Positions 17,546 to 26,451 of a stretch of 64,000 nucleotides of DNA are shown here, in pieces. How positions within the stretch are numbered: position 1 is the stretch's first letter; the number at the start of each line of letters is the position of its first letter. Made by a program: the position numbers and the translations under genes. The notes below the pieces were generated by a model. That model did not search any database, was not told where the DNA came from, and worked only from the letters and a program-made list of their open reading frames with translations. This stretch comes from Lewinellaceae bacterium (GTDB lineage: Bacteria > Bacteroidota > Bacteroidia > Chitinophagales > Saprospiraceae): NCBI GenBank assembly GCA_020636255.1, contig JACJYE010000006.1:248001-312000 (forward strand), given 5' to 3'.

Positions 17546-18358
17546 TTACCCCTCCCCAAGTATCCCCGCCATCTCCCCCTGCACCACCAGCGCAGCCGCG
17601 CGCGCTTTATCTGCGAAATCCTCGCCGCTGCCGGCGAAGATAATGCCACGGGAAGAGTTCACCAGCAGCCCGCAGTGATCGTTGAAGCCGAAGCTGCTAA
17701 CGCCCTCTAAATCACCGCCTTGCGCACCTATACCTGGAACGAGAAAGAAATGCTCTGGAGCGATGGCCCGCAGCTCGGCAAATTTTTCGGGGTGGGTGGC
17801 GCCGCAGACGAACATGAGGTTGTCGGGGCTGCCCCATTGCATGGCGCGGCGCATCACTTTTTCGTAGAGCAGCTGGCCGTTCTCCTGTGTATCCAGCTGG
17901 AAATCGCGACTGCCGGCGTTGGAGGTCAAGGCCAGCAGGATCACCCATTTGCCTTCGAAAGCGAGGAAAGGAGCCACGGAATCTTCGCCCATGTAGGGAG
18001 CTACCGTTACAGCGTCAAAGCTGAGCTCCTGGAAAAAGGCGCGGGCGTACTGGGTGGAGGTATTGCCGATATCGCCGCGTTTGGCGTCGGCAATGGTGAA
18101 ATGCTCTTTGGGGATGTATTCCAGGGTTTTGCGCAGCGACTCCCAGCCGCGCGCGCCCCGGGCCTCGTAGAAAGCCAGGTTGGGCTTGTAACAAACGCAC
18201 AGATCGCGGGTAGCGTCGATGATCTGTTTGTTGAACTCGAAAACCGGGTCGTCGTACTTCAGCAGGTGCCGGGGCAGGCGTTCCCATTCGGTATCGAGGC
18301 CCACGCAGAGGTAGGATCTCTTGCTTCTGATCTGCTCGTACAGTTCCTGGCGGGTCAT
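17546..18358 (-). CDS. pyrF: Orotidine-5'-phosphate decarboxylase, type 2
   Basis: The 270-residue protein is the long (subfamily 2) OMP decarboxylase found in actinobacteria and Bacteroidota. The catalytic D-x-K-x-x-D array is seen in [19 protein letters not shown] (about residues 87-105). [10 protein letters not shown] at the start binds the base and phosphate, and [12 protein letters not shown] near the end is the phosphate-gripping loop. It performs the last step of UMP synthesis, releasing CO2 from OMP. It is a single gene here, convergent with the exonuclease fusion and divergent from pabB. Confidence 0.95.
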   Translation of the reverse strand: MTRQELYEQIRSKRSYLCVGLDTEWERLPRHLLKYDDPVFEFNKQIIDATRDLCVCYKPNLAFYEARGARGWESLRKTLEYIPKEHFTIADAKRGDIGNTSTQYARAFFQELSFDAVTVAPYMGEDSVAPFLAFEGKWVILLALTSNAGSRDFQLDTQENGQLLYEKVMRRAMQWGSPDNLMFVCGATHPEKFAELRAIAPEHFFLVPGIGAQGGDLEGVSSFGFNDHCGLLVNSSRGIIFAGSGEDFADKARAAALVVQGEMAGILGEG

Positions 18359-18451
18359 GTTTTTGGGGCGAAGATAAGGAGAAGAAGGGAAAGCCGCCAG
18401 GCAACCGCACTGCCATAGAACTACCGCTTCCTTTTATACGTTACATTCCCG

Positions 18452-18459
18452 TAGATTTG
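18452..18459 (+). promoter_or_regulatory. -7 box (TAGATTTG) upstream of pabB
   Basis: An exact TAnnTTTG match lies 30 bases before the pabB ATG, in the divergent pyrF-pabB gap. No clear -33 TTTG is present at 19-20 bases upstream. Confidence 0.45.
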
Positions 18460-18489
18460 CAGTCAGAATAGCCGAGATAAAAAGATTGA

Positions 18490-19500
18490 ATGATCCAGAC
18501 CCTGAGTTGCGCAGAAGCCATAGAGCGCATGAACCGTTACGGCAGGCAGCGGGAGCCTTTTCTCTTCGCCGTCGATTTCGAGATGCAGCAGCCCCTTGTG
18601 CTGAGGCTCAGCGACATCCCTGCCGGTGAGCTGCTCTACGACATCAACGGCCGCAGCAATGCCTACGGGCTGCAACCCTTCCCGATAGAAGAAGTGCTTT
18701 TTGAAAAACACCCCATCAGCCGGGAGCAGTACGGCCGGGCGTTCCAGCTGGTACAGCGCCACCAGGCAGCCGGCGACACCTACCTGCTCAACCTGGCCTT
18801 CCCTACGCCGGTAGCTACGAACCTGGGCCTGAAGGACGTCTTCCTGCGCAGCAGGGCGCCTTACCGCTTGTGGTGGAAAGAGCACTTCAGCTGTTTCTCA
18901 CCCGAATGTTTCATCACCATCCGCGAAGGGCAGATCGCTTCCTACCCGATGAAAGGCACCATCGACGCCAGTATTCCGGAAGCCCATGCCCTGTTGCTCG
19001 GCAATGAAAAAGAAAAAGCGGAGCACGCCACTATCGTCGACCTCATCCGCAACGACCTGAGTCTGGTGGCCCGCCAGGTGCGGGTGAAGCGCTACCGCTA
19101 CGTCGAAGAGATACAGACCCATCAGGGCGGCCTGCTCCAAAGCAGCTCCGAGATCACCGGCCTGCTGCCCGACGGCTATCTGGAGCGGCTGGGCGACATC
19201 CTCTTCCAGCTCCTTCCGGCGGGCTCCATCAGCGGGGCGCCGAAGCAGCGGACGGTGGAGATTATCCGGGCTGCCGAGCAGCAAAGCCGGGGGTACTACA
19301 CCGGCGTCTGCGGCCTGTTCGACGGGCGCACCCTCGACAGCGGCGTTATGATCCGCTTTCTGGAAGCCGGCGCCGGCGGCCTCGTTTTCAAAAGCGGGGG
19401 CGGCATTACCGCTCAGAGCAGCGAGGCGGAAGAATACGACGAGATGGCCCGCAAAGTGTACCTGCCTTTCCTCGCCACCGCCGAAGTACTCGTATCATGA
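18490..19500 (+). CDS. pabB: Aminodeoxychorismate synthase component I (PabB)
   Basis: The 336-residue protein is the chorismate-binding domain alone. Key motifs are SYPMKGTID (the lysine of P-M-K-G-T marks PabB rather than TrpE, which has P-I-A-G-T), HATIVDLIRNDLS, and GSISGAPKQRTVEII. It turns chorismate plus ammonia into 4-amino-4-deoxychorismate for folate. The following gene overlaps by four bases (ATGA) and encodes the PabC-like lyase, so the pair makes p-aminobenzoate. The glutamine amidotransferase PabA is not adjacent. It is shorter than E. coli PabB because the N-terminal subdomain is reduced. Confidence 0.92.
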   Translation: MIQTLSCAEAIERMNRYGRQREPFLFAVDFEMQQPLVLRLSDIPAGELLYDINGRSNAYGLQPFPIEEVLFEKHPISREQYGRAFQLVQRHQAAGDTYLLNLAFPTPVATNLGLKDVFLRSRAPYRLWWKEHFSCFSPECFITIREGQIASYPMKGTIDASIPEAHALLLGNEKEKAEHATIVDLIRNDLSLVARQVRVKRYRYVEEIQTHQGGLLQSSSEITGLLPDGYLERLGDILFQLLPAGSISGAPKQRTVEIIRAAEQQSRGYYTGVCGLFDGRTLDSGVMIRFLEAGAGGLVFKSGGGITAQSSEAEEYDEMARKVYLPFLATAEVLVS

Positions 19501-20096
19501 GCCGCCTCTTACTGGAAACCATACGATGCCAGGACGGGCAGCTCGACAACCTGCCCTACCACCAGGAACGCCTCCTGCGCAGCCGCCGCGAACTGCTGGG
19601 CCTGCAGGGCGGCATCCGCCTGGAAGACATTCAACCGCCTGAGGAAGCGCGCCACGGCCTGTTCAAATGCCGCGTCATCTACGCCGAGCAGATCGAAAGC
19701 ATAGAATTCCTGCCCTATACCTTTCAGCCCCTGAACAGCCTCAAGCTGGTGGACTGCGGGCCGCTGAGCTACAGCTACAAATACGCCGACCGCAAGGCCA
19801 TAGAAAAGCTGTACCGCCTGCGTGGGCGCGCCAGCGATGTGCTCTTCCTGCGCCGCGGCCTGCTCACCGACACTTCTCACGCCAATATTGCACTATTTGA
19901 CGGCCACAAATGGTTCACCCCGGCACGCCCGCTGCTGGCAGGCACCCGCCGCGCCGCCCTGATCGACGCAGGCCTGCTGCTGCCCGTACATATTCGTGCA
20001 GAGGAGCTGCCACACTTCAAGGAGCTCAGGCTCATCAACGCCATGGCTCGCTTTGAAGACGAGCGCACGGTGCCGCTGCATCACGTCGCGTTCTAA
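19497..20096 (+). CDS. pabC: Class IV aminotransferase, probable aminodeoxychorismate lyase (PabC)
   Basis: This short (199 residues) fold-type IV PLP enzyme has the Schiff-base lysine probably in YSYKYADR (about residue 100) and the characteristic FLRRGLLTDTSHANIALFDG segment that contacts the cofactor. Class IV enzymes include branched-chain aminotransferase, D-amino-acid aminotransferase and ADC lyase. The four-base overlap with pabB points to ADC lyase, which removes pyruvate from aminodeoxychorismate to leave p-aminobenzoate. The N-terminal domain is shortened compared with E. coli PabC (269 residues), which is common for pabB-linked members. Confidence 0.85.
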   Translation: MSRLLLETIRCQDGQLDNLPYHQERLLRSRRELLGLQGGIRLEDIQPPEEARHGLFKCRVIYAEQIESIEFLPYTFQPLNSLKLVDCGPLSYSYKYADRKAIEKLYRLRGRASDVLFLRRGLLTDTSHANIALFDGHKWFTPARPLLAGTRRAALIDAGLLLPVHIRAEELPHFKELRLINAMARFEDERTVPLHHVAF

Positions 20097-20186
20097 ACGG
20101 AATGGTTAACCTAAAATTAAAGTAAGATGCCATAGCAGTACGCTTGAAATTTTAATACCTTTCAGCCCCATGTAAATGGCCTAACC

Positions 20187-21656
20187 ATGTTTGAACCAAA
20201 TACCGAATCAGATACCGCCCATATCATGAATGCCCAACTCGTACAACCCGGCCAGTTCGAACCGGCCGACCATTGGTACGCCAAAGCCCTGAATGCGACG
20301 ATCCACCCCATGATCGCTTACTTCCTGCACCTCGAGGAAGACCGCATCATCAAGAGGTACTGCCACCTGCACCCCAAGGTCAAGGCCGACACCCTGCGCA
20401 GCCTGCTTTCCTATAAACCGAAACACTTCATCTGGGCAGGCGCCGACCTCATGCACGTGACCAATGAAGAGGGCAACCGGCAGATGGTGGTCATCGAGAA
20501 CAACTCCTGCCCTTCCGGCCAGAAATCCATGCCGCTGCTCGACGACAACAAAGAGCAGGGCGGCTACCGCCTGCTGATGGAACGTACCATCAAACCCCAG
20601 CTCAAGGCCAGAAAACGCATGTCGGGCGGGCTGGCCGTCGTTTACGACAAAAACCCCATGGAGACGCTCGGTTATGCCCGCGCCATGGCCGACACCTTCA
20701 ACGAGCCGGTACACTTCGTATCGTGGTACCACGACGACCCCAGCCCCGCCGCCCGCTTCAAGGACGGTGTGCTCTATATCAGAACCGAAGACGGACAATG
20801 GCAACCCATGCGCGCCGCCTTCCGCTACCTGACCCAACGCCCCTGGGCCCGGCTCCCCCTTCATACCAAAACGACTATCTTCAACCCCATCATCGCCTGC
20901 CTGGCAGGCGGGCGCAACAAGATGGTGGCCTCCAAGGCCTACGACCTCTTCAACGGCGAACTGGCCAACAGCGGGCTGGAGATCCTGACGCCGGAGACCA
21001 TCTGGGACGTCAACAAGGAAGAAATACCGCTATGGGTGCGCAAATTGGGCGGACAGGCCGTCGTCAAGAACCCCTATAGCAATGCCGGGCAGGGCGTTTT
21101 CACCATCGTCAACGAAGCCGAGCTCGACGCCTTTATGGCCCTCGACTTCCACTACGAGCGTTTTATCGTGCAAAGCCTGATCGGCAACTACAATTGGAGC
21201 TCCACCAGCAGCCGGGGAAAGCTCTACCATATCGGCACGGTGCCGAGCTCGAAGGGCAACACCTACGTGGCCGACCTGCGCATGATGGTCAGCGCTACCG
21301 ATGAAGGCATCCGGCCCTTATGCGTTTACGCCCGGCGCGCCAGCGTCCCCCTGGCCGACCACATCGAAGATGGCGCCAACTCCTGGGAAATGCTGGGCAC
21401 CAACCTGTCCATCAAGGAAGACGGCAACAACTGGGGCAGCGACACCAACCGCCTGATGCTGATGGACCGCCGCGATTTCAACAAGCTGGGCCTGGGCCTC
21501 GACGACCTCGTCGACGCCTACATCCAGACCGTGCTTTCCCTCATCGCTATCGACAAAATGGCGGAGATGCTGTTCAACTCCAAAAACCGCTTCCGCGCAC
21601 GCCTGTTCCGCTCCCTGGATGACGATAACGCCCTGATCGATGAGCTGGTGATGTAA
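20187..21656 (+). CDS. ATP-grasp-like protein of unknown substrate
   Basis: I do not recognise a named family. The 489-residue soluble protein contains QAVVKNPYSNAGQGVFTIVN (about residues 291-310). This resembles the ATP-binding lysine and glycine-rich loop of ATP-grasp ligases; further acidic residues in ADLRMMVSATDEG and GTNLSIKEDGNNWGSDTNR could hold magnesium. The N-terminal half has VIENNSCPSGQKSMPL and YHDDPSPAARF, reminiscent of circularly permuted or glutathionylspermidine-synthase-like ATP-grasp proteins. If correct, it would join a carboxylate to an amine or thiol using ATP. It stands alone between pabC and fhs and is followed by a clear terminator. Confidence 0.6.
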   Translation: MFEPNTESDTAHIMNAQLVQPGQFEPADHWYAKALNATIHPMIAYFLHLEEDRIIKRYCHLHPKVKADTLRSLLSYKPKHFIWAGADLMHVTNEEGNRQMVVIENNSCPSGQKSMPLLDDNKEQGGYRLLMERTIKPQLKARKRMSGGLAVVYDKNPMETLGYARAMADTFNEPVHFVSWYHDDPSPAARFKDGVLYIRTEDGQWQPMRAAFRYLTQRPWARLPLHTKTTIFNPIIACLAGGRNKMVASKAYDLFNGELANSGLEILTPETIWDVNKEEIPLWVRKLGGQAVVKNPYSNAGQGVFTIVNEAELDAFMALDFHYERFIVQSLIGNYNWSSTSSRGKLYHIGTVPSSKGNTYVADLRMMVSATDEGIRPLCVYARRASVPLADHIEDGANSWEMLGTNLSIKEDGNNWGSDTNRLMLMDRRDFNKLGLGLDDLVDAYIQTVLSLIAIDKMAEMLFNSKNRFRARLFRSLDDDNALIDELVM

Positions 21657-21673
21657 GAAGGGAAAATAAAAAA

Positions 21674-21694
21674 GCCGTGCCTGAGAAGCACGGC
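21674..21694 (+). terminator. Rho-independent terminator after the ATP-grasp-like gene
   Basis: The seven-base stem GCCGTGC/GCACGGC has a CTGAGAA loop. It is preceded by A-rich and followed by CGAAATTTT, and sits 17 bases after the stop codon. Confidence 0.8.
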
Positions 21695-21874
21695 CGAAAT
21701 TTTGGACTAGTATGAAAAAACTCTGCTATAAAAGTAACTGCTTTTCAGCATAAATGTTGCCTTTTCCATATATCATTTTGCTAGTTTCCGGCCAACTAAC
21801 TATTTTGGCAGCCCAACGGCTTTTTCTCCTCGGCGAAAGGGCCGGCTTCCTAACCAACTTTTAAACCAAACGCA

Positions 21875-23545
21875 ATGAAAACCGACATCGACATTGCACA
21901 AGCCGCCACCCTGCGCGACATCAGGGATATTGCCGCCCAGCTCGGCATCCCCGAAGATCAACTCGAACTGTATGGCCGCCACAAGGCCAAGCTGCCGCTC
22001 TCGCTCATCGACCCCGAACGCGCCCGCAACAGCAAGCTCATCCTGGTATCCGCCATCTCGCCCACGCCTGCGGGCGAAGGCAAGACGACCACTTCCATCG
22101 GCCTGGCGCAGGGCCTGTGCCGCATAGGCAAAAAGGCAACCGCCGTACTGCGGGAACCCTCCCTGGGGCCCGTCTTCGGCATCAAAGGCGGCGCCACCGG
22201 CGGCGGCTATTCGCAGGTGCTGCCCATGGAAGACATCAACCTGCACTTCACCGGCGATTTCGCTGCCATAGAAAAGGCCCACAACCTGCTGGCCGCCCTG
22301 ATCGACAACAACCTGCAGAACAAAAAATTCAACCTCGGCATCGACCCCCGCACCGTGCTCTGGAAGCGGGTGATGGACATGAACGACCGCGCCCTGCGCA
22401 AGATCGTCATCGGGCTGGGCGGCACCGCCTCCGGCGTTCCCCGCGAGACCGGCTTCGACATCACGGCGGCCTCCGAGATCATGGCCATCCTCTGCCTGAG
22501 CGAAAGCCTGAGCGACCTGAAGCGCCGCCTCGGCAATATCTTCGTCGGTTTCACTTTCGATAAAAAGCCCATCTACGCCCGCGACCTGAAGGCACACGGC
22601 GCTATGGCCGCCCTGATGAAGGACGCCATCAAGCCCAACCTGGTACAGACCCTGGAAGGCACCCCCGCCATCCTGCACGGCGGCCCCTTCGCCAATATCG
22701 CGCAGGGCACCAACAGCGTGCTGGCCACCCGCATGGGCATGAGCCTGTCCGACTACGTTATCACCGAAGCCGGCTTTGGCTTCGACCTCGGCGCCGAGAA
22801 GTTCTTCGACATCAAATGCCAGAGCGCCGGCCTGTCACCCCGCGCCGTAGTGCTGGTCGCTACCGTACGCGCCCTGAAATACCACGGCGGCGTACCCCTC
22901 GCCAACCTCAAGGACGACGACCCCGAGGCCGTCGAGCGGGGCATGGAGAACCTGGAAAAACACCTGGAGAACATCGGCCTGTTCGGCCTGCCCGCCATCG
23001 TGGCCATGAACCGCTTCGTGACCGACAGCGCGGAAGAGCTGGCCGTCATCAAGCGCCGCTGTGAACAGAAAGGCGCGCCGGTAGTGCTGTCTGACGTATG
23101 GGAAAAAGGCGGCGCCGGGGCGGAGGAATTAGCGCATACCGTCGCCGCCATCGCCGACGGCCAGAGTGCGCCCTTCAAGCCGCTCTACGACTGGAGCTGG
23201 CCCGTGGAAGAGAAGATCAAAACCGTGGCCACCCGCATCTACGGCGCAGGCGAGATCGACTACACCCCCAAGGCTAAGAGCGACCTGCAGAAGATCGCCA
23301 CCCTGGGGCTTCAGGGCCTGCCCGTCTGCATCGCCAAGACCCAGAAATCGCTGTCCGACAACCCCAAGCTGCTGGGCCGGCCCAAGGATTTCGTCGTCAC
23401 TGTGCGCGAGATCGAGATCGCTGCCGGCGCCGGCTTCCTCATCCCCATCACCGGTGAGATCATGCGGATGCCCGGCCTGCCCGCCCAGCCCGCAGCAGAG
23501 AACATCGACATTGATGATGAGGGGAATATTACGGGGCTGTTTTGA
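21875..23545 (+). CDS. fhs: Formate-tetrahydrofolate ligase
   Basis: The 556-residue protein has the P-loop SPTPAGEGKTTTSIGL (about residues 67-82), followed by LREPSLGPVFGIKGGATGGG, diagnostic for formyltetrahydrofolate synthetase. Later family segments include HNLLAALIDNNLQNK and GFGFDLGAEKFFDIKC. It makes 10-formyl-THF from formate, THF and ATP in the cytoplasm, feeding purine synthesis and initiator tRNA formylation. The length is normal. It lies near pabB/pabC, which make the p-aminobenzoate part of folate, but a terminator separates them. Confidence 0.97.
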   Translation: MKTDIDIAQAATLRDIRDIAAQLGIPEDQLELYGRHKAKLPLSLIDPERARNSKLILVSAISPTPAGEGKTTTSIGLAQGLCRIGKKATAVLREPSLGPVFGIKGGATGGGYSQVLPMEDINLHFTGDFAAIEKAHNLLAALIDNNLQNKKFNLGIDPRTVLWKRVMDMNDRALRKIVIGLGGTASGVPRETGFDITAASEIMAILCLSESLSDLKRRLGNIFVGFTFDKKPIYARDLKAHGAMAALMKDAIKPNLVQTLEGTPAILHGGPFANIAQGTNSVLATRMGMSLSDYVITEAGFGFDLGAEKFFDIKCQSAGLSPRAVVLVATVRALKYHGGVPLANLKDDDPEAVERGMENLEKHLENIGLFGLPAIVAMNRFVTDSAEELAVIKRRCEQKGAPVVLSDVWEKGGAGAEELAHTVAAIADGQSAPFKPLYDWSWPVEEKIKTVATRIYGAGEIDYTPKAKSDLQKIATLGLQGLPVCIAKTQKSLSDNPKLLGRPKDFVVTVREIEIAAGAGFLIPITGEIMRMPGLPAQPAAENIDIDDEGNITGLF

Positions 23546-23604
23546 CTAGGATTTTTGGGGATTATGGGATTGCCGGGATTGTGGTGCTGTGGAAAGGCTT
23601 GTTC

Positions 23605-23665
23605 CTGTAAACGCCGTTTACAGCTAATATGCCACCCGTCACTCCGGCCTTCCGGCCGGAGTGAC
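23605..23665. terminator. Two adjacent hairpins after fhs
   Basis: The first is CTGTAAACgccGTTTACAG (23605-23623). The second, 23638-23665, is a perfect 12-base stem GTCACTCCGGCC/GGCCGGAGTGAC with loop TTCC. Only a modest T-run follows. They may end fhs transcription or be a mobile hairpin element. Confidence 0.5.
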
Positions 23666-23714
23666 ACTTATTCTGCTCCAAACGAAAGTTTGGAGGTACG
23701 GGGCAAATAAAAAA

Positions 23715-23739
23715 GGGAGCAAGACACTGTCTTACTCCC
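23715..23739 (-). terminator. Terminator after tRNA-Lys
   Basis: On the minus strand GGGAGTAAG/CTTGCTCCC (one G-T pair) forms a stem with a seven-base loop, followed by TTTTTTAT. It lies 11 bases after the tRNA 3' end. Confidence 0.8.
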
Positions 23740-23750
23740 TTTATTTTTCG

Positions 23751-23824
23751 TGAGCCCGCTGGGACTCGAACCCAGGACCCCTTGATTAAAAGTCAAGTGC
23801 TCTAGCCGGCTGAGCTACGGGCTC
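23751..23824 (-). tRNA. tRNA-Lys (anticodon TTT)
   Basis: The 74-base minus-strand cloverleaf has a perfect 7-bp acceptor stem GAGCCCG/CGGGCTC with discriminator A. The D arm is GCTC/GAGC, the anticodon stem CTTGA/TCAAG encloses loop CTTTTAA (anticodon TTT), and the T arm CTGGG/CCCAG has the TTCGAGT loop. The CCA end is not encoded. It is transcribed alone and followed by its own terminator. Confidence 0.97.
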
Positions 23825-24001
23825 TTGCTGGAAAACCGAAATATTATTTCGATATCTCCAACCCTTTTTTCAAAGGCGAGGCAAAGATAAGGCTAATCTT
23901 TAAAAAACCAACAAGCATTTCAGATTTTTTATGAACCATGCCTTACCCCGCATCACATACTCCAATTTCAAACAATCCCCCTCCGAAAATAGTTTCCTGG
24001 C

Positions 24002-24703
24002 CTACTGGCCTCCCGGCGGCTCCGCCATCTCCAGTAAGCGCTCAAAATGTGCGGTGTCCTGAAAATCGCGAATGACGTGTCGGGCGCCTTCTTTTAACAA
24101 TACCTCGCAGTCGCCCTGATAGCGCACGCCGATAAAGCTGAGCTGCATATTGCGCGTCGTGCGCACGTCCCATTCCGCGTCGCCGATGTATACGGCCTTT
24201 GTGGGGGCGCTGCCGTTCAACTGCTGCGCACGGGCGATCACTTCTTCCAGTATGGCTTCCCGGTTCACCTTGCCGTCGGCGCCGCTGAACAGCTCGGGGC
24301 CGATGTTTATGCCCACATGGCCCAGCTTCAGCTCGGCGGGGCGGCGCCAGCCCCCGGTGGCCACACCCACCAGGTGGCGCCCGCCGGCCAGCAGCTGTTC
24401 GACCAGCCGGCGCGCGCCGGCCACCTCCCGGAAAGCATCCGGCGCAGCGCGGCGGCCTTCGCGCAACAAGTCCATATAGTGGGCCTGAAAGCATTCTACC
24501 TCTTCATCTGTAACTGCGCGGCCGAAGTGTTCCCGGATGACGGTATCGAAAATCGTGGTATCGGTCACGTGGGGGTACGCCCGCCAGTCGATCGTGGGAA
24601 ATTGCCTGCCGTATATATTTTCGTAGGCTCGTGCGAAGCTCAGGCTGTCCCTCCGCTCGGAATAGGCCAGCGTGCCGTCTACATCAAAGATCACCAGTAT
24701 CAT
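24002..24703 (-). CDS. HAD-superfamily hydrolase (phosphoglycolate-phosphatase-like)
   Basis: The 233-residue protein has HAD motif I at the very N-terminus (VIFDVDGTLAYSE, nucleophile D7 and acid/base D9), motif II in LVGVATGG, and motif IV in VYIGDAEWDVRTTRN. An alpha-helical C1 cap lies between motifs I and II. Related enzymes dephosphorylate phosphoglycolate or small sugar phosphates; the substrate cannot be chosen from sequence. The start overlaps the end of dinB by four bases (ATGA), so the two are translationally coupled. Phosphoglycolate arises during repair of oxidised DNA ends, so a link with DNA repair is conceivable but speculative. Confidence 0.85.
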   Translation of the reverse strand: MILVIFDVDGTLAYSERRDSLSFARAYENIYGRQFPTIDWRAYPHVTDTTIFDTVIREHFGRAVTDEEVECFQAHYMDLLREGRRAAPDAFREVAGARRLVEQLLAGGRHLVGVATGGWRRPAELKLGHVGINIGPELFSGADGKVNREAILEEVIARAQQLNGSAPTKAVYIGDAEWDVRTTRNMQLSFIGVRYQGDCEVLLKEGARHVIRDFQDTAHFERLLEMAEPPGGQ

Positions 24704-25794
24704 ACTTCCTCGTTTTGGCCGTCGAAATCGAATTCCAGTTGTATGCCCTCAGAGACGTGTTCCTTAGACAGGTTGGATACGGAAAGCCCCAGCAGGCGGA
24801 CGCTGTCGATATCCGCGCGGTTTTCCTCCAGCAGCTCGTAGGCTATGGCGACGAGATCCTCCAGCCGCCGTACCTCCGCGGAGAAGGAGCGGCTGCGCGT
24901 AATAGCCCTGAAATCAGGCATCTTGGCCTTCAGGGTGACGGTCCGGCCGTAGTTGTCGGACTTTTCCATATACCGAAACACCACCTCGGCCAGGTAGTCC
25001 AGTTTCTCCTTCATCTCCGCTACCGAGCTAATGTCCTCGCGGTAGGTGCGCTCTGCACCTATGGACTTGCGGATGCGGTTGGGGTTGACCTCCCGGTCGT
25101 CATCGGCACGCACGATGCGGTAGTAGTGGAGCCCCACCTTGCCGAAGCGCTGTACCAGGGCGGCCTCGGAAAACTGCTTGAGGCCTGCTCCGTTGAAGAT
25201 GCCCATGCGCCGCATCTTCTCGGCCGTCACTTTGCCTATGCCGTGGAAAGACTGTATCGGCAGTTCGTCCAGAAAGGCCTCGGCCTCTTCGGGGGTGATC
25301 ACCTTCAAACCGTTGGGCTTGTTGACATCGGAGGCGATCTTGGCCAGAAACTTGTTGAACGACACCCCTGCCGAGGCGGTAAGCCCGGTCGTCTCGTGGA
25401 TGCGGCGCCTGATCTCCTCGGCGATGAGGGTCGCCGAATGCGGGCCCCGACGGGGGGCGGTCACATCCAAATAGGCTTCGTCGAGGGAAAGGGGCTCTAC
25501 AAGGCCCGTATAATCGTGAAAGATCTCCCGGATCTGCCTCGACACATCGCCGTACACATCGAAGCGGGATTTGACGAAAATGAGTTGGGGGCACAGCCGC
25601 CTGGCCGTCACACTCGGCATGGCCGACCGTACGCCGTACTGCCGCGCTTCGTAGCTGGCCGAGGCTACTACCCCACGCAAGCCCGCCCCGCCAACCGCCA
25701 CGGGTTTACCCCGCAGCTCGGGGTGGTCGCGCTGCTCAACGGACGCAAAGAATGCATCCATATCTATGTGTATGATCTTCCTGCCCGCCTTCAA
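24700..25794 (-). CDS. dinB: DNA polymerase IV (Y-family)
   Basis: The 364-residue protein has the Y-family catalytic sites HIDMDAFFASVEQ (residues 9-21) and PLSLDEAYLDVT (about 99-110), the steric region YEARQYGVRSAMP, helix-hairpin-helix FHGIGKVTAEKM, and a little-finger domain. It copies past damaged bases without proofreading. The start codon is TTG at 25794: there is no in-frame ATG between the upstream stop and the catalytic aspartate. A -7 box lies 34 bases before it. The C-terminus ends QLEFDFDGQNEEV; the QLEFDF segment matches a beta-clamp-binding peptide. It is followed by the coupled HAD gene. Confidence 0.95.
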   Translation of the reverse strand: MKAGRKIIHIDMDAFFASVEQRDHPELRGKPVAVGGAGLRGVVASASYEARQYGVRSAMPSVTARRLCPQLIFVKSRFDVYGDVSRQIREIFHDYTGLVEPLSLDEAYLDVTAPRRGPHSATLIAEEIRRRIHETTGLTASAGVSFNKFLAKIASDVNKPNGLKVITPEEAEAFLDELPIQSFHGIGKVTAEKMRRMGIFNGAGLKQFSEAALVQRFGKVGLHYYRIVRADDDREVNPNRIRKSIGAERTYREDISSVAEMKEKLDYLAEVVFRYMEKSDNYGRTVTLKAKMPDFRAITRSRSFSAEVRRLEDLVAIAYELLEENRADIDSVRLLGLSVSNLSKEHVSEGIQLEFDFDGQNEEV

Positions 25795-25827
25795 TGAAGC
25801 ATTTATTTTTTAAACATTACTTGGATA

Positions 25828-25835
25828 CAAAGATA
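25828..25835 (-). promoter_or_regulatory. -7 box (TATCTTTG) for dinB
   Basis: An exact TAnnTTTG on the minus strand, 34 bases upstream of the dinB TTG start; no obvious -33 TTTG. Confidence 0.5.
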
Positions 25836-26451
25836 GGGATTAGTGCCTGAATTCTTATTCCCCGCCCACCTCCCTCCAGGGCAACCGCATTTGATTTAAG
25901 TCTTGCTATCCCGAGCCATCCCGGGTTTTGCCAAATCCTTCCGTTCATTTTTTGGGCGGCCAAAAAACGAACCAAAAAAGCCGCCGCCTGCGCAGCTTTG
26001 GCCGAAGGACGACGTAGTTGGCCTGCATCTGCCTTCTTCACATTACGGCCCTTCGGGCCTTAACCACGCGGGGCGGATGTTTGCTACCGACATTCCCGGC
26101 CCTCCGGGCCTGGCCCTGTCGGAGAACAGGCTGCCTTAGCCCGGCCAGAAGCCCGGTAATGGCCCAGAGGGCCGTCATCTTTGTAGAATGTGCCCAGCCT
26201 GGTTCCCGGCCCGGAGGGCTGGTATCTAATACCGGTAAACGGCGCGAAACGGCTTGGGAAACGCGCTGGAAAACCGAACCGTAGAATTGTCCAAAAAGAC
26301 ATAAAGCCTTGGGCCCTTTTGTGCCAAGACAAAAGGGCAAGAGCTTCTTTCAGCGAACACCATCGAAGCCAGGCTGTCAGAAGGGGCATACATCTAAAGC
26401 CCGGATCATTCATGTATACTTTCGTGCCTGCGCAAGATGAAGGATACTTTA
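25836..26451. repeat. Gene-free, hairpin-rich repeat region
   Basis: ORFs crossing this area have repeat-like composition (runs of P, G, R, A) and no recognisable domain. From about 25945 it holds TTTTTTGGGCGGCCAAAAAACGAACCAAAAAAG, and then hairpin-forming words such as GGCCCttcGGGCC (about 26048-26060) and GGCCCtccGGGCC (about 26099-26111). Around 26319-26340 it reads GGGCCCTTTTGTGCC followed by AAGACAAAAGGGC. The style matches dispersed intergenic elements seen in other Bacteroidota and is different in sequence from the two-hairpin element at 9617 and 53977. Confidence 0.55.

Noticed and set aside
23751..23824. Possible integration of a mobile element at tRNA-Lys
   Set aside because: No integrase gene, and no second copy of the tRNA 3' end was seen on either side.
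25945..26345. Possible CRISPR array or attachment site in the repeat region upstream of dinB
   Set aside because: Repeats are short palindromes of differing sequence without regular spacers, and no cas or integrase gene is near.
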